Shown here piece after piece: positions 25,842-36,082 of a DNA stretch of 64,000 nucleotides; the stretch's first letter is position 1; the number at the start of each line of letters is the position of its first letter. The notes below the pieces were generated by a model. That model was not told the origin of the DNA. It searched no databases and saw only the letters and a list, made by a program, of their open reading frames with translations. A program made the translations under genes and the position numbers. This stretch comes from an uncultured Paraprevotella sp. Lineage in GTDB: Bacteria > Bacteroidota > Bacteroidia > Bacteroidales > Bacteroidaceae. The stretch covers positions 1 to 64,000 of the forward strand of contig CALUIV010000011.1 of the NCBI GenBank assembly GCA_944320775.1, written 5' to 3'.

Positions 25842-27182
25842 ATGGAAAAGTTGTTTTTGAAGAAACGTCTGCTGGTTTTTATACCAGTTTTTTTGTTCGG
25901 TCTTGTGGGACATGGACAGCAACGGGGATCTGTTTTGCAACTGACTTTGCGTGACGCCATCGGGATCGCTTTAAGCGAGAATCCGACAATCAAGATGGCT
26001 GATCAGGATGTAGAACTGAAAAAGGTGAGCCGAAAGGAAGCATGGCAGAGTTTGTTGCCAACAGTCGATTTGTCGGGAAATATTTCCTATACGATTGAAG
26101 CGGCTACTATGAATATTGATGGTAATCAATTTAAAATGGGCCGTGACAAGTCTAATTCCTGGACGGGTGCCTTGCAAGTCAGTCTGCCTTTGTTTGCCCC
26201 TTCTGTTTATCGTACGATGAACATGACCCGTGAAGATATAGAGCTGGCATTGGAAAAAAGTCGTGAATCACGAAACAGTATGGTTAATCAAACGACAAAG
26301 GCTTATTTTCAGCTGCTTTTAGCGCAGGACAGTTATGACGTGCTCAAGAAAAGCTATGATTTCAGTGTTGAAAACTATAATGTGGTCAAGGCTAAATTCG
26401 AGCAGGGAAAAGTAAGCGAATATGATAAAATATCGGCTGAAGTACAGATGCGTAACATGAAACCGAGCGTTGTTTCTGCCGAGAATGCCGTGAATCTGGC
26501 TATGCTTCAGCTTAAAGTCTTGCTGGGAATATCCGATGCCGAACTTCAGATCGAAATCAAGGATAACTTGAAAAACTATGAAGCTGATGTCGCAGCATTC
26601 GACGGACAGATGCTTGTTTCGCTGAAAGAGAACTCTACGTTGAAACAGTTGGATTTCAATGAACGTCTGTTACATTCAAGTTTGAAAGTGCAGAAAGCAT
26701 CTTTTATGCCGACTTTGGCTTTGAGCTATCAATACCAGTATCAGTCGATCAGTAATGCGGATTTCCGGTTGGGAAATTATAATTGGTCGCCGAGTTCTAC
26801 TTTGGCTCTGTCGTTGAGTGTACCTTTGTATCGGGCTTCAAATTTTACAAAAGTAAAATCTACACGTATCCAGCTGGAACAACTGACTGAAAATAGAATT
26901 AATACGGAGCGCCAGTTGCAGATGCAGGCTACTTCGTATCAGGACAATATGGAAGCCAGTGCGGAACAGTTGACGAGTAACAAGGAATCTGTGGCACAGG
27001 CGGAGAAAGGACGGTTGATTGCTCAGAAAAGATATGAAATCGGTAAGGGAACCATTTTGGAACTGAACAGTAGCGAGGTGGCGTTGACCCAATCGCAGCT
27101 GACATATAATCAGTCGATTTATGACTATTTGGTGGCAAAAGCAGATTTGGATTATTTAATGGGAAAAGATTATCATGAATAA
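25842..27182 (+). CDS. TolC-family outer membrane efflux channel
   Basis: This 446-residue protein has a signal peptide (about 1-25) and two repeats of the outer-membrane efflux type, with long coiled coils (about 130-190 and 340-400). The motif LTLRDAIGIALSENPTIK opens the mature part. It forms the trimeric exit duct of a tripartite pump with the two following genes. The ATG at 25842 is preferred to a GTG at 25833. Its last 8 bases overlap the adaptor gene start, which implies translational coupling. Confidence 0.92.
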   Translation: MEKLFLKKRLLVFIPVFLFGLVGHGQQRGSVLQLTLRDAIGIALSENPTIKMADQDVELKKVSRKEAWQSLLPTVDLSGNISYTIEAATMNIDGNQFKMGRDKSNSWTGALQVSLPLFAPSVYRTMNMTREDIELALEKSRESRNSMVNQTTKAYFQLLLAQDSYDVLKKSYDFSVENYNVVKAKFEQGKVSEYDKISAEVQMRNMKPSVVSAENAVNLAMLQLKVLLGISDAELQIEIKDNLKNYEADVAAFDGQMLVSLKENSTLKQLDFNERLLHSSLKVQKASFMPTLALSYQYQYQSISNADFRLGNYNWSPSSTLALSLSVPLYRASNFTKVKSTRIQLEQLTENRINTERQLQMQATSYQDNMEASAEQLTSNKESVAQAEKGRLIAQKRYEIGKGTILELNSSEVALTQSQLTYNQSIYDYLVAKADLDYLMGKDYHE

Positions 27183-28236
27183 AAAGAAGAATATGACTAA
27201 GAGATTTTGTTTTCACTATGTGATGCTGGGATTGATTGCTTTGGGAGCAGCCGCATGTTCATCAGGCAAGGGCGGCGAAAAGCAAAGCACTACGGATCAG
27301 GCAGTACAGGCAGATGAAAAGCCTAAGGTAAAGTTGGCTCAAGTGACAGAACGTGATGTAGATCAGATTGAAGAGTACACGGCTACTGTGGAGAGCGACG
27401 TTAAGAACAATATTTCTTCGAATGCAGCCTTACGAATAGAAAAAGTGCTGGTTGATGTCGGTGATGCCGTTAAAAAAGGGCAGGTTCTGGTAAAAATGGA
27501 TGCTTCGAACCTGGTTCAGTTGGATTTGCAGATTAAAAATCAGGAAATTGAGTTTAAGCGTATTGATGAGTTGTATAAAGTTGGAGGAGCCAGTAAGTCA
27601 GAATGGGACAATATAAAGACACAGCTGGATGTGAACCGGACGGCTTATAACACAATGAAGGAAAATACGCAACTGATCAGTCCGATCAATGGTGTGGTTA
27701 CAGCCCGGAATTATGATGATGGAGATATGGCTTCCACATCACCGATTCTGACCGTAGAAACATTGGCTCCAGTGAAAATGTTGGTCAATGTTTCCGAAAC
27801 CTATTATCCGAAAGTTAAGAAGGGGATGCCTGTATCTGTAAAACTGGATACGTATGGTGATGAAGTTTTTGCAGGTAAAGTTAGTATTGTGTATCCAACA
27901 ATTGATCCGGCAACTCATACTTTCCCGGTTGAAATACAGTTGGCAAATGCGGATCAGCGTGTGCGGCCGGGTATGTTTGCACGTGCTACATTGACATTTG
28001 GTGTCGAACGCCGTACGGTAATTCCGGACATGGCAATAGTGAAACAAATGGGTGCCGGTGATTATTATGTCTTTATTTATGAGGCTAATGGTACGGTGAC
28101 TCGTAGTGTTGTGAAACTGGGCCGTCGTATGGGAAATGAGTATGAGGTAATCAGTGGTGTGCCAGCTGGTTCACGTGTCGTAATTGCCGGACAGAATAAA
28201 CTGGCGAATAAAGTTGCGGTAGATGTGGTTAAGTAA
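27175..28236 (+). CDS. RND efflux periplasmic adaptor (membrane fusion) lipoprotein
   Basis: This 353-residue protein has a lipobox (GAAAC, with Cys about 28). A lipoyl-like domain (VLVDVGDAVKKGQVLVKMD) is split by a short coiled coil, and a beta-barrel domain and a membrane-proximal domain follow (IVKQMGAGDYYVFIYE..RVVIAGQNKLANKVAVDVVK). The adaptor links the RND pump in the inner membrane to the TolC duct. The start overlaps the TolC-gene stop; a second in-frame ATG at 27193 is also possible. Confidence 0.92.
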   Translation: MNKKKNMTKRFCFHYVMLGLIALGAAACSSGKGGEKQSTTDQAVQADEKPKVKLAQVTERDVDQIEEYTATVESDVKNNISSNAALRIEKVLVDVGDAVKKGQVLVKMDASNLVQLDLQIKNQEIEFKRIDELYKVGGASKSEWDNIKTQLDVNRTAYNTMKENTQLISPINGVVTARNYDDGDMASTSPILTVETLAPVKMLVNVSETYYPKVKKGMPVSVKLDTYGDEVFAGKVSIVYPTIDPATHTFPVEIQLANADQRVRPGMFARATLTFGVERRTVIPDMAIVKQMGAGDYYVFIYEANGTVTRSVVKLGRRMGNEYEVISGVPAGSRVVIAGQNKLANKVAVDVVK

Positions 28237-28280
28237 CTGGAGGCCCATACTAAGTAGTAATCTTAAAACGAATTAAGCTT

Positions 28281-31200
28281 ATGAGTCTATATGAAGGAGC
28301 GGTCAAAAAGCCGATTATGACCACACTCTGCTTTGTGGCAGTGATGATTCTGGGTCTGTTCTCCCTGACCAAGTTACCGGTGGACCTCTATCCGGATATC
28401 GACACCAACATGATTATGGTGGTGACGACTTATTCGGGTGCATCGGCATCGGATATCGAGAATAATGTGACCCGTCCCTTGGAGAATACGCTGAATGCGG
28501 TCGAACATTTGAAGCATATTACTTCCGAGTCGCGTGAAAATACTTCTGTGATTACCTTGGAATTTGAATATGGTAATGACATAGAGGTGATTACGAATGA
28601 TGTACGGGACAAACTGGATATGATTAGTTCAATGCTTCCTGATGAAGCGAATACACCGATCATATTCAAGTTCTCTTCTGATATGATTCCGATTGTCATT
28701 CTTTCGGTTCAGGCAGAGGAAAGCCGGAGTGCTCTGTACAAAATCTTGGATGATAATGTCGCTAATCCATTGGCGCGTATTGATGGTGTCGGTACGGTAT
28801 CCATCTCCGGTGCTCCCGAACGGGAAATCAACGTTTATATGGATCCCAATAAAATGGAAGCCTACGGAATTACTGTGGAAGCAGTCAGTCAGGTGATTGC
28901 CCAGGAAAACAAGAATGTTCCCGGAGGATCTTTTGATATTGGAAACAATACCTATCCGTTGCGTGTTGAAGGTGAATTTGCAGATCCGCAGCAGATGAAG
29001 AATATCATTGTCGGTACGCACAATGGTGCTCCTGTTTATTTGCGTGACGTCGCGCGGATTGTAGATGGTGTTCAGGAAAGAGCGCAGAAGGCGTATAATG
29101 AAGGAGTGCAAGGTGCGATGATTGTCATTCAGAAGCAGACGGGTGCCAATTCCGTGCAAATTGCTCAGGATGTCAAGAAAATGTTGCCGACGCTGCAGAA
29201 ACAGTTGCCAACCGATGTAAAATTGGGTGTGATTGTCGATACTTCGGACAATATTCTGGATACAATCAATTCGTTGACCGAAACGATTCTATATGCCATT
29301 TTGTTTGTGGTCATTGTGGTCTTTGTATTCTTGGGACGCTGGCGGGCAACGTTGATTATTTGTATAACCATTCCGATGTCGCTTATCGCTTCGTTTATTT
29401 ATCTGTTGATTGCAGATGGCTCGTTGAACATGATTTCACTGTCCTGTTTGAGTATTGCAATCGGTAGCGTAGTGGACGACGCCATTGTGGTTCTTGAGAA
29501 TGTTACAACCCATATAGAACGTGGCTCCGATCCGAAACAGGCGGCTATTCACGGAACAAACGAGGTGGCCATTTCTGTTGTTGCCTCAACATTGACCATG
29601 ATTGCTGTGTTCTTCCCGTTGACGATGGTGACCGGTATGTCGGGTGTCTTGTTTGAGCAATTGGGTTGGATGATGTGTGTCATTATGACGATTTCTACTA
29701 TTTCTGCTTTGACGTTTACGCCGATGCTTTGTTCGCAGATGTTGCGCTTGCAGAAAAAGCAGAGCAAGGTGTTCCTTTATTTATATGCTCCGGTCCGTAA
29801 ATCGCTGGATAAATTGGATGATTTATATGCTCGTTTGCTGGATTGGGGTGTGCGTCATCGTAAAACGGTGATTGCTTCATGTGCCGCTTTGTTTCTGGCC
29901 AGTCTGGGATGTTGTTCAGGAATTAATTCCGAATTCTTCCCGACAAGTGATAACGGGCGTGTAGCGGTCAATCTGGAGTTACCGATTGGTACGCGTGTTG
30001 AATTTGCCGAAAAGATATCTTTGGAACTGACACGTAAATGGCAGGAACGTTATGGTGAGGATATGGATGCCATTAACTTCAAGGTTGGACAGGCCAGTGA
30101 TGATGATACCTTCAACTCGTTGTCAGACAACGGTCCGCATATTATTAACTTTAATATTTCTTTTGTTCCGTCTACAGACCGTGAAAAGGGATTACAGGAA
30201 ATTTGTGATGAAATGCGTGCCGATCTGGCGCAATATCCGGAGTTGGTTAAGACCGATGTAATCATGGGCGGCCAGCATGGTGGTATGGGCGGTCAGGCTA
30301 TGGCTTCTTTTGAAATTTATGGTTATGATTTCAACCAGACAGACAAGGTTGCCAAGGAGTTGAAAACTAAACTGGAAGAGGTGAAGGGTGTAGCTCAGGT
30401 AAATATCAGCCGAAGCGATTATCAACCGGAATATCAGGTCGATTTTGACCGGGAGAAACTAGCTTTACATGGTTTGAACCTGACAACTGCTGCTACCTAT
30501 CTGCGTAACCGTATTAATGGTGCTACAGCTTCTTATTATCGTGAAGACGGTGATGAATACGACATTAAGGTTCGTTATGAGCCGGATCAGAGAACAAGTG
30601 TTGAGGCGCTTGAGAATGTAGTCTTGTATACGGCTAACGGTAAAGGGGTACGCGTGAAGGATGTCGGAACTGTTGTTGAACGTTTTTCACCACCTACAAT
30701 CGAACGTAAGGACCGTGAACGTATTGTGACGGTTGATGCCGTTTTGTCGGGTATCGCTTTGAGCCAGGGTGTGGCTGCCGGAAATGCCATTATCGACAAG
30801 ATGGAACTGCCGCAGGGAATTTTCATTAAAGTTGCCGGTTCATATGAGGATCAGCAAGAATCAAACCGGGATTTGGGAACTTTAGCTGTTCTGATTGTCA
30901 TTCTGGTATTTATCGTGATGGCTGCTCAGTTTGAATCTTTGACTTATCCGTTTATCATTATGTTCTCAATACCATTTGCATTCAGCGGTATTATATTGGC
31001 CTTGTTCTTGACAGGAACTCCGTTGAGCATCATGTCGCTTTTAGGAGGTATCATGTTGATTGGTATTGTGGTGAAGAACGGTATTGTGCTGATTGACTAT
31101 ATTTTGCTTTGCCGTGAACGTGGTATGGGTATTATCCGTGCAGTAACGACTTCGGGACGTAGCCGACTTCGTCCGGTATTGATGACAACGCTGACAACAA

Positions 31201-31487
31201 TTTTGGGTATGGTGCCGATGGCGGTCGGTCAAGGTGTCGGAGCTGAGATGTGGCGCCCGTTGGGTGTAGCCGTGATCGGTGGTTTGACCGTATCTACTGT
31301 GCTGACATTGATTCTTGTGCCTGTGGCTTATTGTTCGTTTGCCGGAAACGGTGTTGCTTTCAAACGTAAAAAAATGAAAAAAGCCCGTGAGTTGAATGCT
31401 TATTATCAGAGTCATAAAGATAAGATGACTCGTGTAAAAGCTAGTGGACGAATCCGTCATCACCATGATGACAGTCAGGAATCTTGA
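28281..31487 (+). CDS. RND multidrug efflux permease (AcrB type)
   Basis: This 1068-residue protein has the normal length for the hydrophobe/amphiphile efflux family. It has twelve membrane helices in two halves (one after about residue 10, five at about 333-490, then 545 and five at about 860-1030) and two large periplasmic loops. The helix-4 proton relay is visible in AIGSVVDDAIVVLENV, with the paired aspartates. It exports drugs, bile salts or similar compounds using proton flow. The C-terminal tail is basic and His-rich (IRHHHDDSQES). Confidence 0.95.
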   Translation: MSLYEGAVKKPIMTTLCFVAVMILGLFSLTKLPVDLYPDIDTNMIMVVTTYSGASASDIENNVTRPLENTLNAVEHLKHITSESRENTSVITLEFEYGNDIEVITNDVRDKLDMISSMLPDEANTPIIFKFSSDMIPIVILSVQAEESRSALYKILDDNVANPLARIDGVGTVSISGAPEREINVYMDPNKMEAYGITVEAVSQVIAQENKNVPGGSFDIGNNTYPLRVEGEFADPQQMKNIIVGTHNGAPVYLRDVARIVDGVQERAQKAYNEGVQGAMIVIQKQTGANSVQIAQDVKKMLPTLQKQLPTDVKLGVIVDTSDNILDTINSLTETILYAILFVVIVVFVFLGRWRATLIICITIPMSLIASFIYLLIADGSLNMISLSCLSIAIGSVVDDAIVVLENVTTHIERGSDPKQAAIHGTNEVAISVVASTLTMIAVFFPLTMVTGMSGVLFEQLGWMMCVIMTISTISALTFTPMLCSQMLRLQKKQSKVFLYLYAPVRKSLDKLDDLYARLLDWGVRHRKTVIASCAALFLASLGCCSGINSEFFPTSDNGRVAVNLELPIGTRVEFAEKISLELTRKWQERYGEDMDAINFKVGQASDDDTFNSLSDNGPHIINFNISFVPSTDREKGLQEICDEMRADLAQYPELVKTDVIMGGQHGGMGGQAMASFEIYGYDFNQTDKVAKELKTKLEEVKGVAQVNISRSDYQPEYQVDFDREKLALHGLNLTTAATYLRNRINGATASYYREDGDEYDIKVRYEPDQRTSVEALENVVLYTANGKGVRVKDVGTVVERFSPPTIERKDRERIVTVDAVLSGIALSQGVAAGNAIIDKMELPQGIFIKVAGSYEDQQESNRDLGTLAVLIVILVFIVMAAQFESLTYPFIIMFSIPFAFSGIILALFLTGTPLSIMSLLGGIMLIGIVVKNGIVLIDYILLCRERGMGIIRAVTTSGRSRLRPVLMTTLTTILGMVPMAVGQGVGAEMWRPLGVAVIGGLTVSTVLTLILVPVAYCSFAGNGVAFKRKKMKKARELNAYYQSHKDKMTRVKASGRIRHHHDDSQES

Positions 31488-31512
31488 TTTGTTTAATATA
31501 AAAATAAGAAAT

Positions 31513-31806
31513 ATGAAATCAGTGATGATCACTTTTGATCAGGCTTTCTATGAGCGCATTATTGAAACTTTGGACCGTATGAATTGCCGTGGCTTCACTT
31601 ATTGGCAACAAGTACAGGGGCGAGGTTCAAAAACAGGTGAACCGCATTACGGTTCGCATGCTTGGCCGTCTATGTGTTCGGCAATCATGACGGTAGTGGA
31701 TGATGCCAAAGTGGATCCATTATTGGAAGTGCTCCATGCGATGGATCAGGAAACAGAGATGTTGGGTTTGCGTGCGTTTGTATGGAACGTTGAAAAAACA
31801 ATATAA
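31513..31806 (+). CDS. small PII-like protein at the end of the efflux operon
   Basis: This 97-residue protein has the beta-alpha-beta ferredoxin-like pattern of PII-type proteins (MKSVMITFDQAFYERIIETLDRM.CRGFTYWQQVQGRGSKTGEPHYGSHAWPSMCSAIMTVVDD). The Gly-rich loop GRGSKTGEPHYGSHAW sits where the PII T-loop would be and is rich in His, Trp and Cys. It starts 25 bases after the pump gene and is followed by a terminator, so it belongs to the operon. A role as an intracellular sensor or regulator of the pump is inference. The ATG at 31513 is used because longer frames run back into the pump gene. Confidence 0.7.
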   Translation: MKSVMITFDQAFYERIIETLDRMNCRGFTYWQQVQGRGSKTGEPHYGSHAWPSMCSAIMTVVDDAKVDPLLEVLHAMDQETEMLGLRAFVWNVEKTI

Positions 31807-31841
31807 AGCCGCCGCTGTTTGATAAAAACATTAATTAGATG

Positions 31842-31896
31842 AAAAAACTGCACTCCGAAGGTTTTTAAATCCCCAAGGAGTGCAGTTTTTTATTTT
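31842..31896 (+). terminator. terminator of the efflux operon
   Basis: AAAACTGCACTCC (31844-31856) pairs with GGAGTGCAGTTTT (31877-31889) around a 20-base loop and is followed by T-rich DNA. Confidence 0.88.
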
Positions 31897-31916
31897 AATA
31901 AAATGATTATTATGGC

Positions 31917-33944
31917 TTATTGTTTGGTTTTGTCGTTTTCTACGGTTTTGAAATCTTCGTATGGAGCTAAAGAGAAAATAACATTACCATAAGAATCTGT
32001 TCCAGCGTATCCTGAAACTTCTGCACGTAACGTATAGCGGGCTTTAGGATCGTATTGGCGTACGTTTAAAAAATACAGATAGTTTTTTCGTTTAGAGGTC
32101 GCTCTTGTTTCGTCGGCAAATCCACGATGTAAATCTTCGTCGATAACTTTACCGTTTTGCAACAGTTGCATATTCTTAATATTCAATTTGTTTTTTCCTT
32201 TGGTATAGAAGAGACCGGCCATGGCACGTCCGTTAGCGTAAATTTTATCTGTAACATCCCATTCCCAGGTAACATATTCAATGGTTTTTACGTCTTCTGG
32301 TTCCCAGGTAGCAATGATATGGCCATTGGGCTTGTAGTAATCTACTTTCATTGCATCTAATCGTTTATATTGTTGGTTTAGTCTTTGTTCAAAATCAGTA
32401 AAGTCTTTTTTCTGATTTGTCCAGGCAATTTCTGCCAAGGCGAGTAGTCGGGGGAAATTCTGAACATTGATGTCTTTAACCTCTTGGGGTACTGCCGGCC
32501 ACATATTAGCCTGTACACCTAATAAGCAAGATTTTTCTTTTTCTGTCAGACCGGCGGCGGGATCGTAATCGTATATCTTTTTTATGGTAATGGCATAGGG
32601 ATAGGCCAAGTCGGCTAAAAGACCGTCATCCGGGGATCCCTGACGGATATCAAAATACAGGTGACTGCTTGGAGTAGCAATAGTTGGAAAACCATATTGA
32701 GCTGCATTTTTTACGGCTGAGCTTCCGATCCAGGACATAATATGTGTACCTTCAGGAAGATTTTCTGCATCACTCAGGATGTCGTTCCAGCCGATAGGAG
32801 TTTTTCCCTTACTGCGGATGATTTTTGAAACACGTCCAACGAAATAGCTTTGCAGTTCTTCTACTCGTTTCATGCCATTTTTTTCCATAAAACTTTTGAT
32901 GTGAGGCTCATTTTCCCATACTGAATGAACAACTTCATCTCCGCCAAAGTGAATATATTCGGCAGGGAATAAGGCTGCGATTTCAGTAAAGACATCGTCA
33001 AGAAATGTATAAACCTTTTCGCTGGTCGGATCTATGGTGTTAGGTGTAAACTGATGTCCCCAGACATGATAGGTTTCACAGAAAGGCATTACATAATCCG
33101 GATATAGATTGTTGTTGGCAGCCAACTCCGGATAGGTGATCAAAAGCGGCCAGCAATGTCCAGGTATATCTATTTCAGGAATAATGCGAACTTGTCTCTT
33201 TGCAGCATAATTGATGAGATCTTTCATTTCTTCCTGAGTATAGAAACCACTACGTTTTTCCGGTTGTTGGAATTGTTCCGGGAATCGGGTGGCTTTTTCA
33301 GATGTCAGTCTCGGATATTTTTTTATTTCAATTCGCCAACCCTGATCGTCTGTCAGATGTAAATGTAACGTGTTGAGTTTGTATAGTGAAAGAACATCTA
33401 TATATTTTTTCAGGACATCAATAGAATAAAATGTTCTGCTGACATCCTGCATATAACCGCGCCATTTGAATCTGGGAGCATCCTGAATGGACAGTGCCGG
33501 CACGGTAATTACTTCCTGGTTCGTTGGGCTTCCCATAATATTCTCCGGCAACAGCTGGTTTAATGTCTGTGCTCCGTAGAATAGTCCTGCACCACCCGTT
33601 GCTTCAATCAGAATACGTTTGTTGCTAATATCTAATTTGTACGTTTCAGATTGTTGGCTTCGTTCGGGAAGGATGAAGCAGATACCTTTTTTTCGGTTTG
33701 CTTGCCGTGTCGTTTTTACCGGAAGTTCCCAACCGGTTGCCTTTCTTATGTTCTCCGTCCATAGTTCGGCAATATCTGTTGCAGCCGGTGTTGCATATAT
33801 TGTGGTTTCTTCATTAAATAAAAAAGGAGGGGCATTTTTTTCAATCAGACTTTGAGGTTGGGGAATGATACTGATGTTGTCGGCAAATGACAATAGATAA
33901 CCCCATATAGCCAATATGGCTATACAAAAAAATTTTTTCATCAT
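31917..33944 (-). CDS. beta-N-acetylhexosaminidase, GH20
   Basis: This 675-residue protein has a signal peptide (1-21) and an alpha/beta GH20b domain (about 24-150). The GH20 TIM barrel follows (about 155-500), with a C-terminal beta domain (about 530-670). The catalytic pair is visible as Asp336-Glu337 in HFGGDEVVHSVW; other barrel motifs are HLHLTDDQGWRIEIKKYP and IPEIDIPGH. The enzyme removes terminal GlcNAc or GalNAc from glycans by substrate-assisted catalysis, most likely in the periplasm. With the GH2 gene 6 kb away it suggests use of host glycans, though the two do not form one locus. Confidence 0.94.
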   Translation of the reverse strand: MMKKFFCIAILAIWGYLLSFADNISIIPQPQSLIEKNAPPFLFNEETTIYATPAATDIAELWTENIRKATGWELPVKTTRQANRKKGICFILPERSQQSETYKLDISNKRILIEATGGAGLFYGAQTLNQLLPENIMGSPTNQEVITVPALSIQDAPRFKWRGYMQDVSRTFYSIDVLKKYIDVLSLYKLNTLHLHLTDDQGWRIEIKKYPRLTSEKATRFPEQFQQPEKRSGFYTQEEMKDLINYAAKRQVRIIPEIDIPGHCWPLLITYPELAANNNLYPDYVMPFCETYHVWGHQFTPNTIDPTSEKVYTFLDDVFTEIAALFPAEYIHFGGDEVVHSVWENEPHIKSFMEKNGMKRVEELQSYFVGRVSKIIRSKGKTPIGWNDILSDAENLPEGTHIMSWIGSSAVKNAAQYGFPTIATPSSHLYFDIRQGSPDDGLLADLAYPYAITIKKIYDYDPAAGLTEKEKSCLLGVQANMWPAVPQEVKDINVQNFPRLLALAEIAWTNQKKDFTDFEQRLNQQYKRLDAMKVDYYKPNGHIIATWEPEDVKTIEYVTWEWDVTDKIYANGRAMAGLFYTKGKNKLNIKNMQLLQNGKVIDEDLHRGFADETRATSKRKNYLYFLNVRQYDPKARYTLRAEVSGYAGTDSYGNVIFSLAPYEDFKTVENDKTKQ

Positions 33945-34037
33945 AACTCTAAAATGATTAAGTATTGTTTAATAAGATAATTTGATTCGGTAAAGATACA
34001 AAGAAAAAAGTATAATCTGGTCTTTTTCTGAAAACGA

Positions 34038-34087
34038 AATTACACGCATAACGAAGTGCAAGAGTTGCTCTGGTTATGCGTGTAATT
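34038..34087. repeat. long inverted repeat between sulP and the hexosaminidase gene
   Basis: AATTACACGCATAAC (34038-34052) pairs perfectly with GTTATGCGTGTAATT (34073-34087) around 20 bases. It lies just after the sulP stop (read leftward) and may end that transcript, although the T run after it is interrupted. Confidence 0.65.
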
Positions 34088-34099
34088 GATTTATGTGGT

Positions 34100-35785
34100 T
34101 TATTTATTATTCTTTTCTAAAAAATCCTGAGCCTTTTCTATAGCTTCATGAATGTTGCTGCAGATGTTTTCTTTGCCCAGCATTTCATTGAATCCGCTGC
34201 GTTCGAGTACTTTGTGAACTTTCGGATTAACTCCGGAAAGAATGATATGAATACCTTCTTTGCGGCTGATTTCACAAAGGTTGGTCAGATTATGGATTCC
34301 TGTTGAATCGATAAATGGGATTTTGCGCATCCGGATAATTCGTACTTTCGGACGTTCCTTTGTTAATAATACGACTTCTTCAAAGCGACTGGCAATACCG
34401 AAAAAATATGGGCCGTTGATTTCGTAGGTTTCTACGTCTTTTGGTAAGGTCAGATGTTCTTCTTCACCCGAAATGGTTGTATCTTTGGTATGTACGATTT
34501 CGTCTCGGTCAATTTTGACTTCTACTACTTCCATTACTCGTTTGATAAACAGCAGACAAGCCAGTACGAGACCAAACTCAATGGCAATAGTCAGGTCAAA
34601 GATGACAGTCAGGAAGAATGTTATCAGCAATACGGCTACGTCCGATTTTGGATTTTTCAGTAATTCACGGAAGGTTCTCCAACCGCTCATGTTATAACTG
34701 ACAATGACCAAAACGCCGGCCAGGCAGGCCATTGGGATGTACTGTGCCAAAGGCATTAGAAAAAGGAATATCAATAATAAAACCAATGCATGAATTACGC
34801 CGGCAATCGGAGTCTTTCCACCATTATTGATATTCGTCATGGTTCTGGCGATGGCACCGGTTGCAGGGATTCCACCGAAAAGTGGAGAAAGAATATTAGC
34901 TATACCCTGACCAACAAGTTCTTGGTTGGAGTCGTGACGGTCACCGATGACGCCATCAGCAACAGTTGCTGATAATAAAGATTCAATAGCGCCCAAAATG
35001 GCAATTGTGATGGCTGGTTGAAGCAGTCCCTTTGCTGTTTCCCAGCTCATGTGAGGCATAGTCAGCGCAGGAATAGATGCATTGATTTGAAAACGGTCGC
35101 CAATGGTCTCGATACTGTTTATACCGGCATATTCCTTCAACAGATAGACACCGACAGTCATAAGAATAATGGCAATAAGTGAACCTGGGATTACACGAGA
35201 GATTTTAGGTGATATGGCAATGATTATGATACTGACGATTCCGACACCTGCCGACCACCAGTCTATTGTGCCAAAACATTGTATATAGGCAATCCATTTC
35301 TCGATAAAATCAGAAGGAACTTCGGCCATAGTCAGTCCAAACAAGTCTTTGATTTGAGTCGTAAAGATGGTTACGGCAATACCACTGGTAAAGCCGACTA
35401 CAATAGGATAGGGGATGAATTTGATAATCGTTCCCAGACGGAATACGCCAAGCAGAACGAGAATGATACCTGCCATAATTGTGGCAATGAGCAATCCGCT
35501 TTCGCCATACTGTTGGATAATGCCATAAATAATAACAATAAAGGCACCAGTCGGACCGCCAATCTGTACCCGGCTTCCTCCGAAAATAGAGATGGCCAGA
35601 CCGGCAATAATAGCAGTGATAATTCCTTTCTCAGGAGTGACTCCCGAAGCGATGCCGAATGCAATGGCCAATGGCAAAGCTACGATACCAACAATGATAC
35701 CGGCCATAATGTCTGAGGCCAGTTTTGCTTTGGAATAATTCTTCAGATCCGTGAAGAGTTTGGGCTGAAACGTGAAACCTTTCAT
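34100..35785 (-). CDS. SulP-family anion transporter with STAS domain
   Basis: This 561-residue protein has about 12-14 membrane helices (about 20-420), with GGPTGAFIVIIYGII and the loop FGGIPATGAIARTMTNINNGGKTPIAGVIHA. A cytoplasmic STAS domain covers about 445-555 (YEINGPYFFGIASRFEEV..IIRMRKIPFIDSTGIHNL). SulP proteins move sulfate, bicarbonate or dicarboxylates; the substrate is not evident. It is divergent from the POT gene. Confidence 0.93.
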   Translation of the reverse strand: MKGFTFQPKLFTDLKNYSKAKLASDIMAGIIVGIVALPLAIAFGIASGVTPEKGIITAIIAGLAISIFGGSRVQIGGPTGAFIVIIYGIIQQYGESGLLIATIMAGIILVLLGVFRLGTIIKFIPYPIVVGFTSGIAVTIFTTQIKDLFGLTMAEVPSDFIEKWIAYIQCFGTIDWWSAGVGIVSIIIIAISPKISRVIPGSLIAIILMTVGVYLLKEYAGINSIETIGDRFQINASIPALTMPHMSWETAKGLLQPAITIAILGAIESLLSATVADGVIGDRHDSNQELVGQGIANILSPLFGGIPATGAIARTMTNINNGGKTPIAGVIHALVLLLIFLFLMPLAQYIPMACLAGVLVIVSYNMSGWRTFRELLKNPKSDVAVLLITFFLTVIFDLTIAIEFGLVLACLLFIKRVMEVVEVKIDRDEIVHTKDTTISGEEEHLTLPKDVETYEINGPYFFGIASRFEEVVLLTKERPKVRIIRMRKIPFIDSTGIHNLTNLCEISRKEGIHIILSGVNPKVHKVLERSGFNEMLGKENICSNIHEAIEKAQDFLEKNNK

Positions 35786-35820
35786 AAAAAATAAACTGTT
35801 CGATTTTTAAATTTGAGTTG

Positions 35821-35828
35821 CAAAATTA
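35821..35828 (-). promoter_or_regulatory. possible -7 box of sulP
   Basis: On the minus strand the sequence reads TAATTTTG, an exact TAnnTTTG match 36 bases before the ATG. No good -33 box lies at the right distance. Confidence 0.4.
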
Positions 35829-36030
35829 CGATTTTTTATTCAATTTACTGTGCTTTTTTTATAATAAAATAACCTTTTTGCTAACTCTATATATCAAAAA
35901 CTGCATTTTCTAGTCTTTATTCTCTGAGTGAATTGTGAAAAATAGAGAGAATACGTAAGCAAAAAACAGATTAAGGATTAAAAAAAGTCATTCATTTAAG
36001 TATAAATGTGTGGTTTTGATATATTTTATC

Positions 36031-36038
36031 TATCTTTG
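36031..36038 (+). promoter_or_regulatory. -7 box of the POT transporter gene
   Basis: TATCTTTG matches the consensus and lies 45 bases before the ATG. The -33 region is weak. Confidence 0.5.
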
Positions 36039-36082
36039 CGCAGAAATCCAATAATTAATAAAATCTTAAAATACCATTTATT

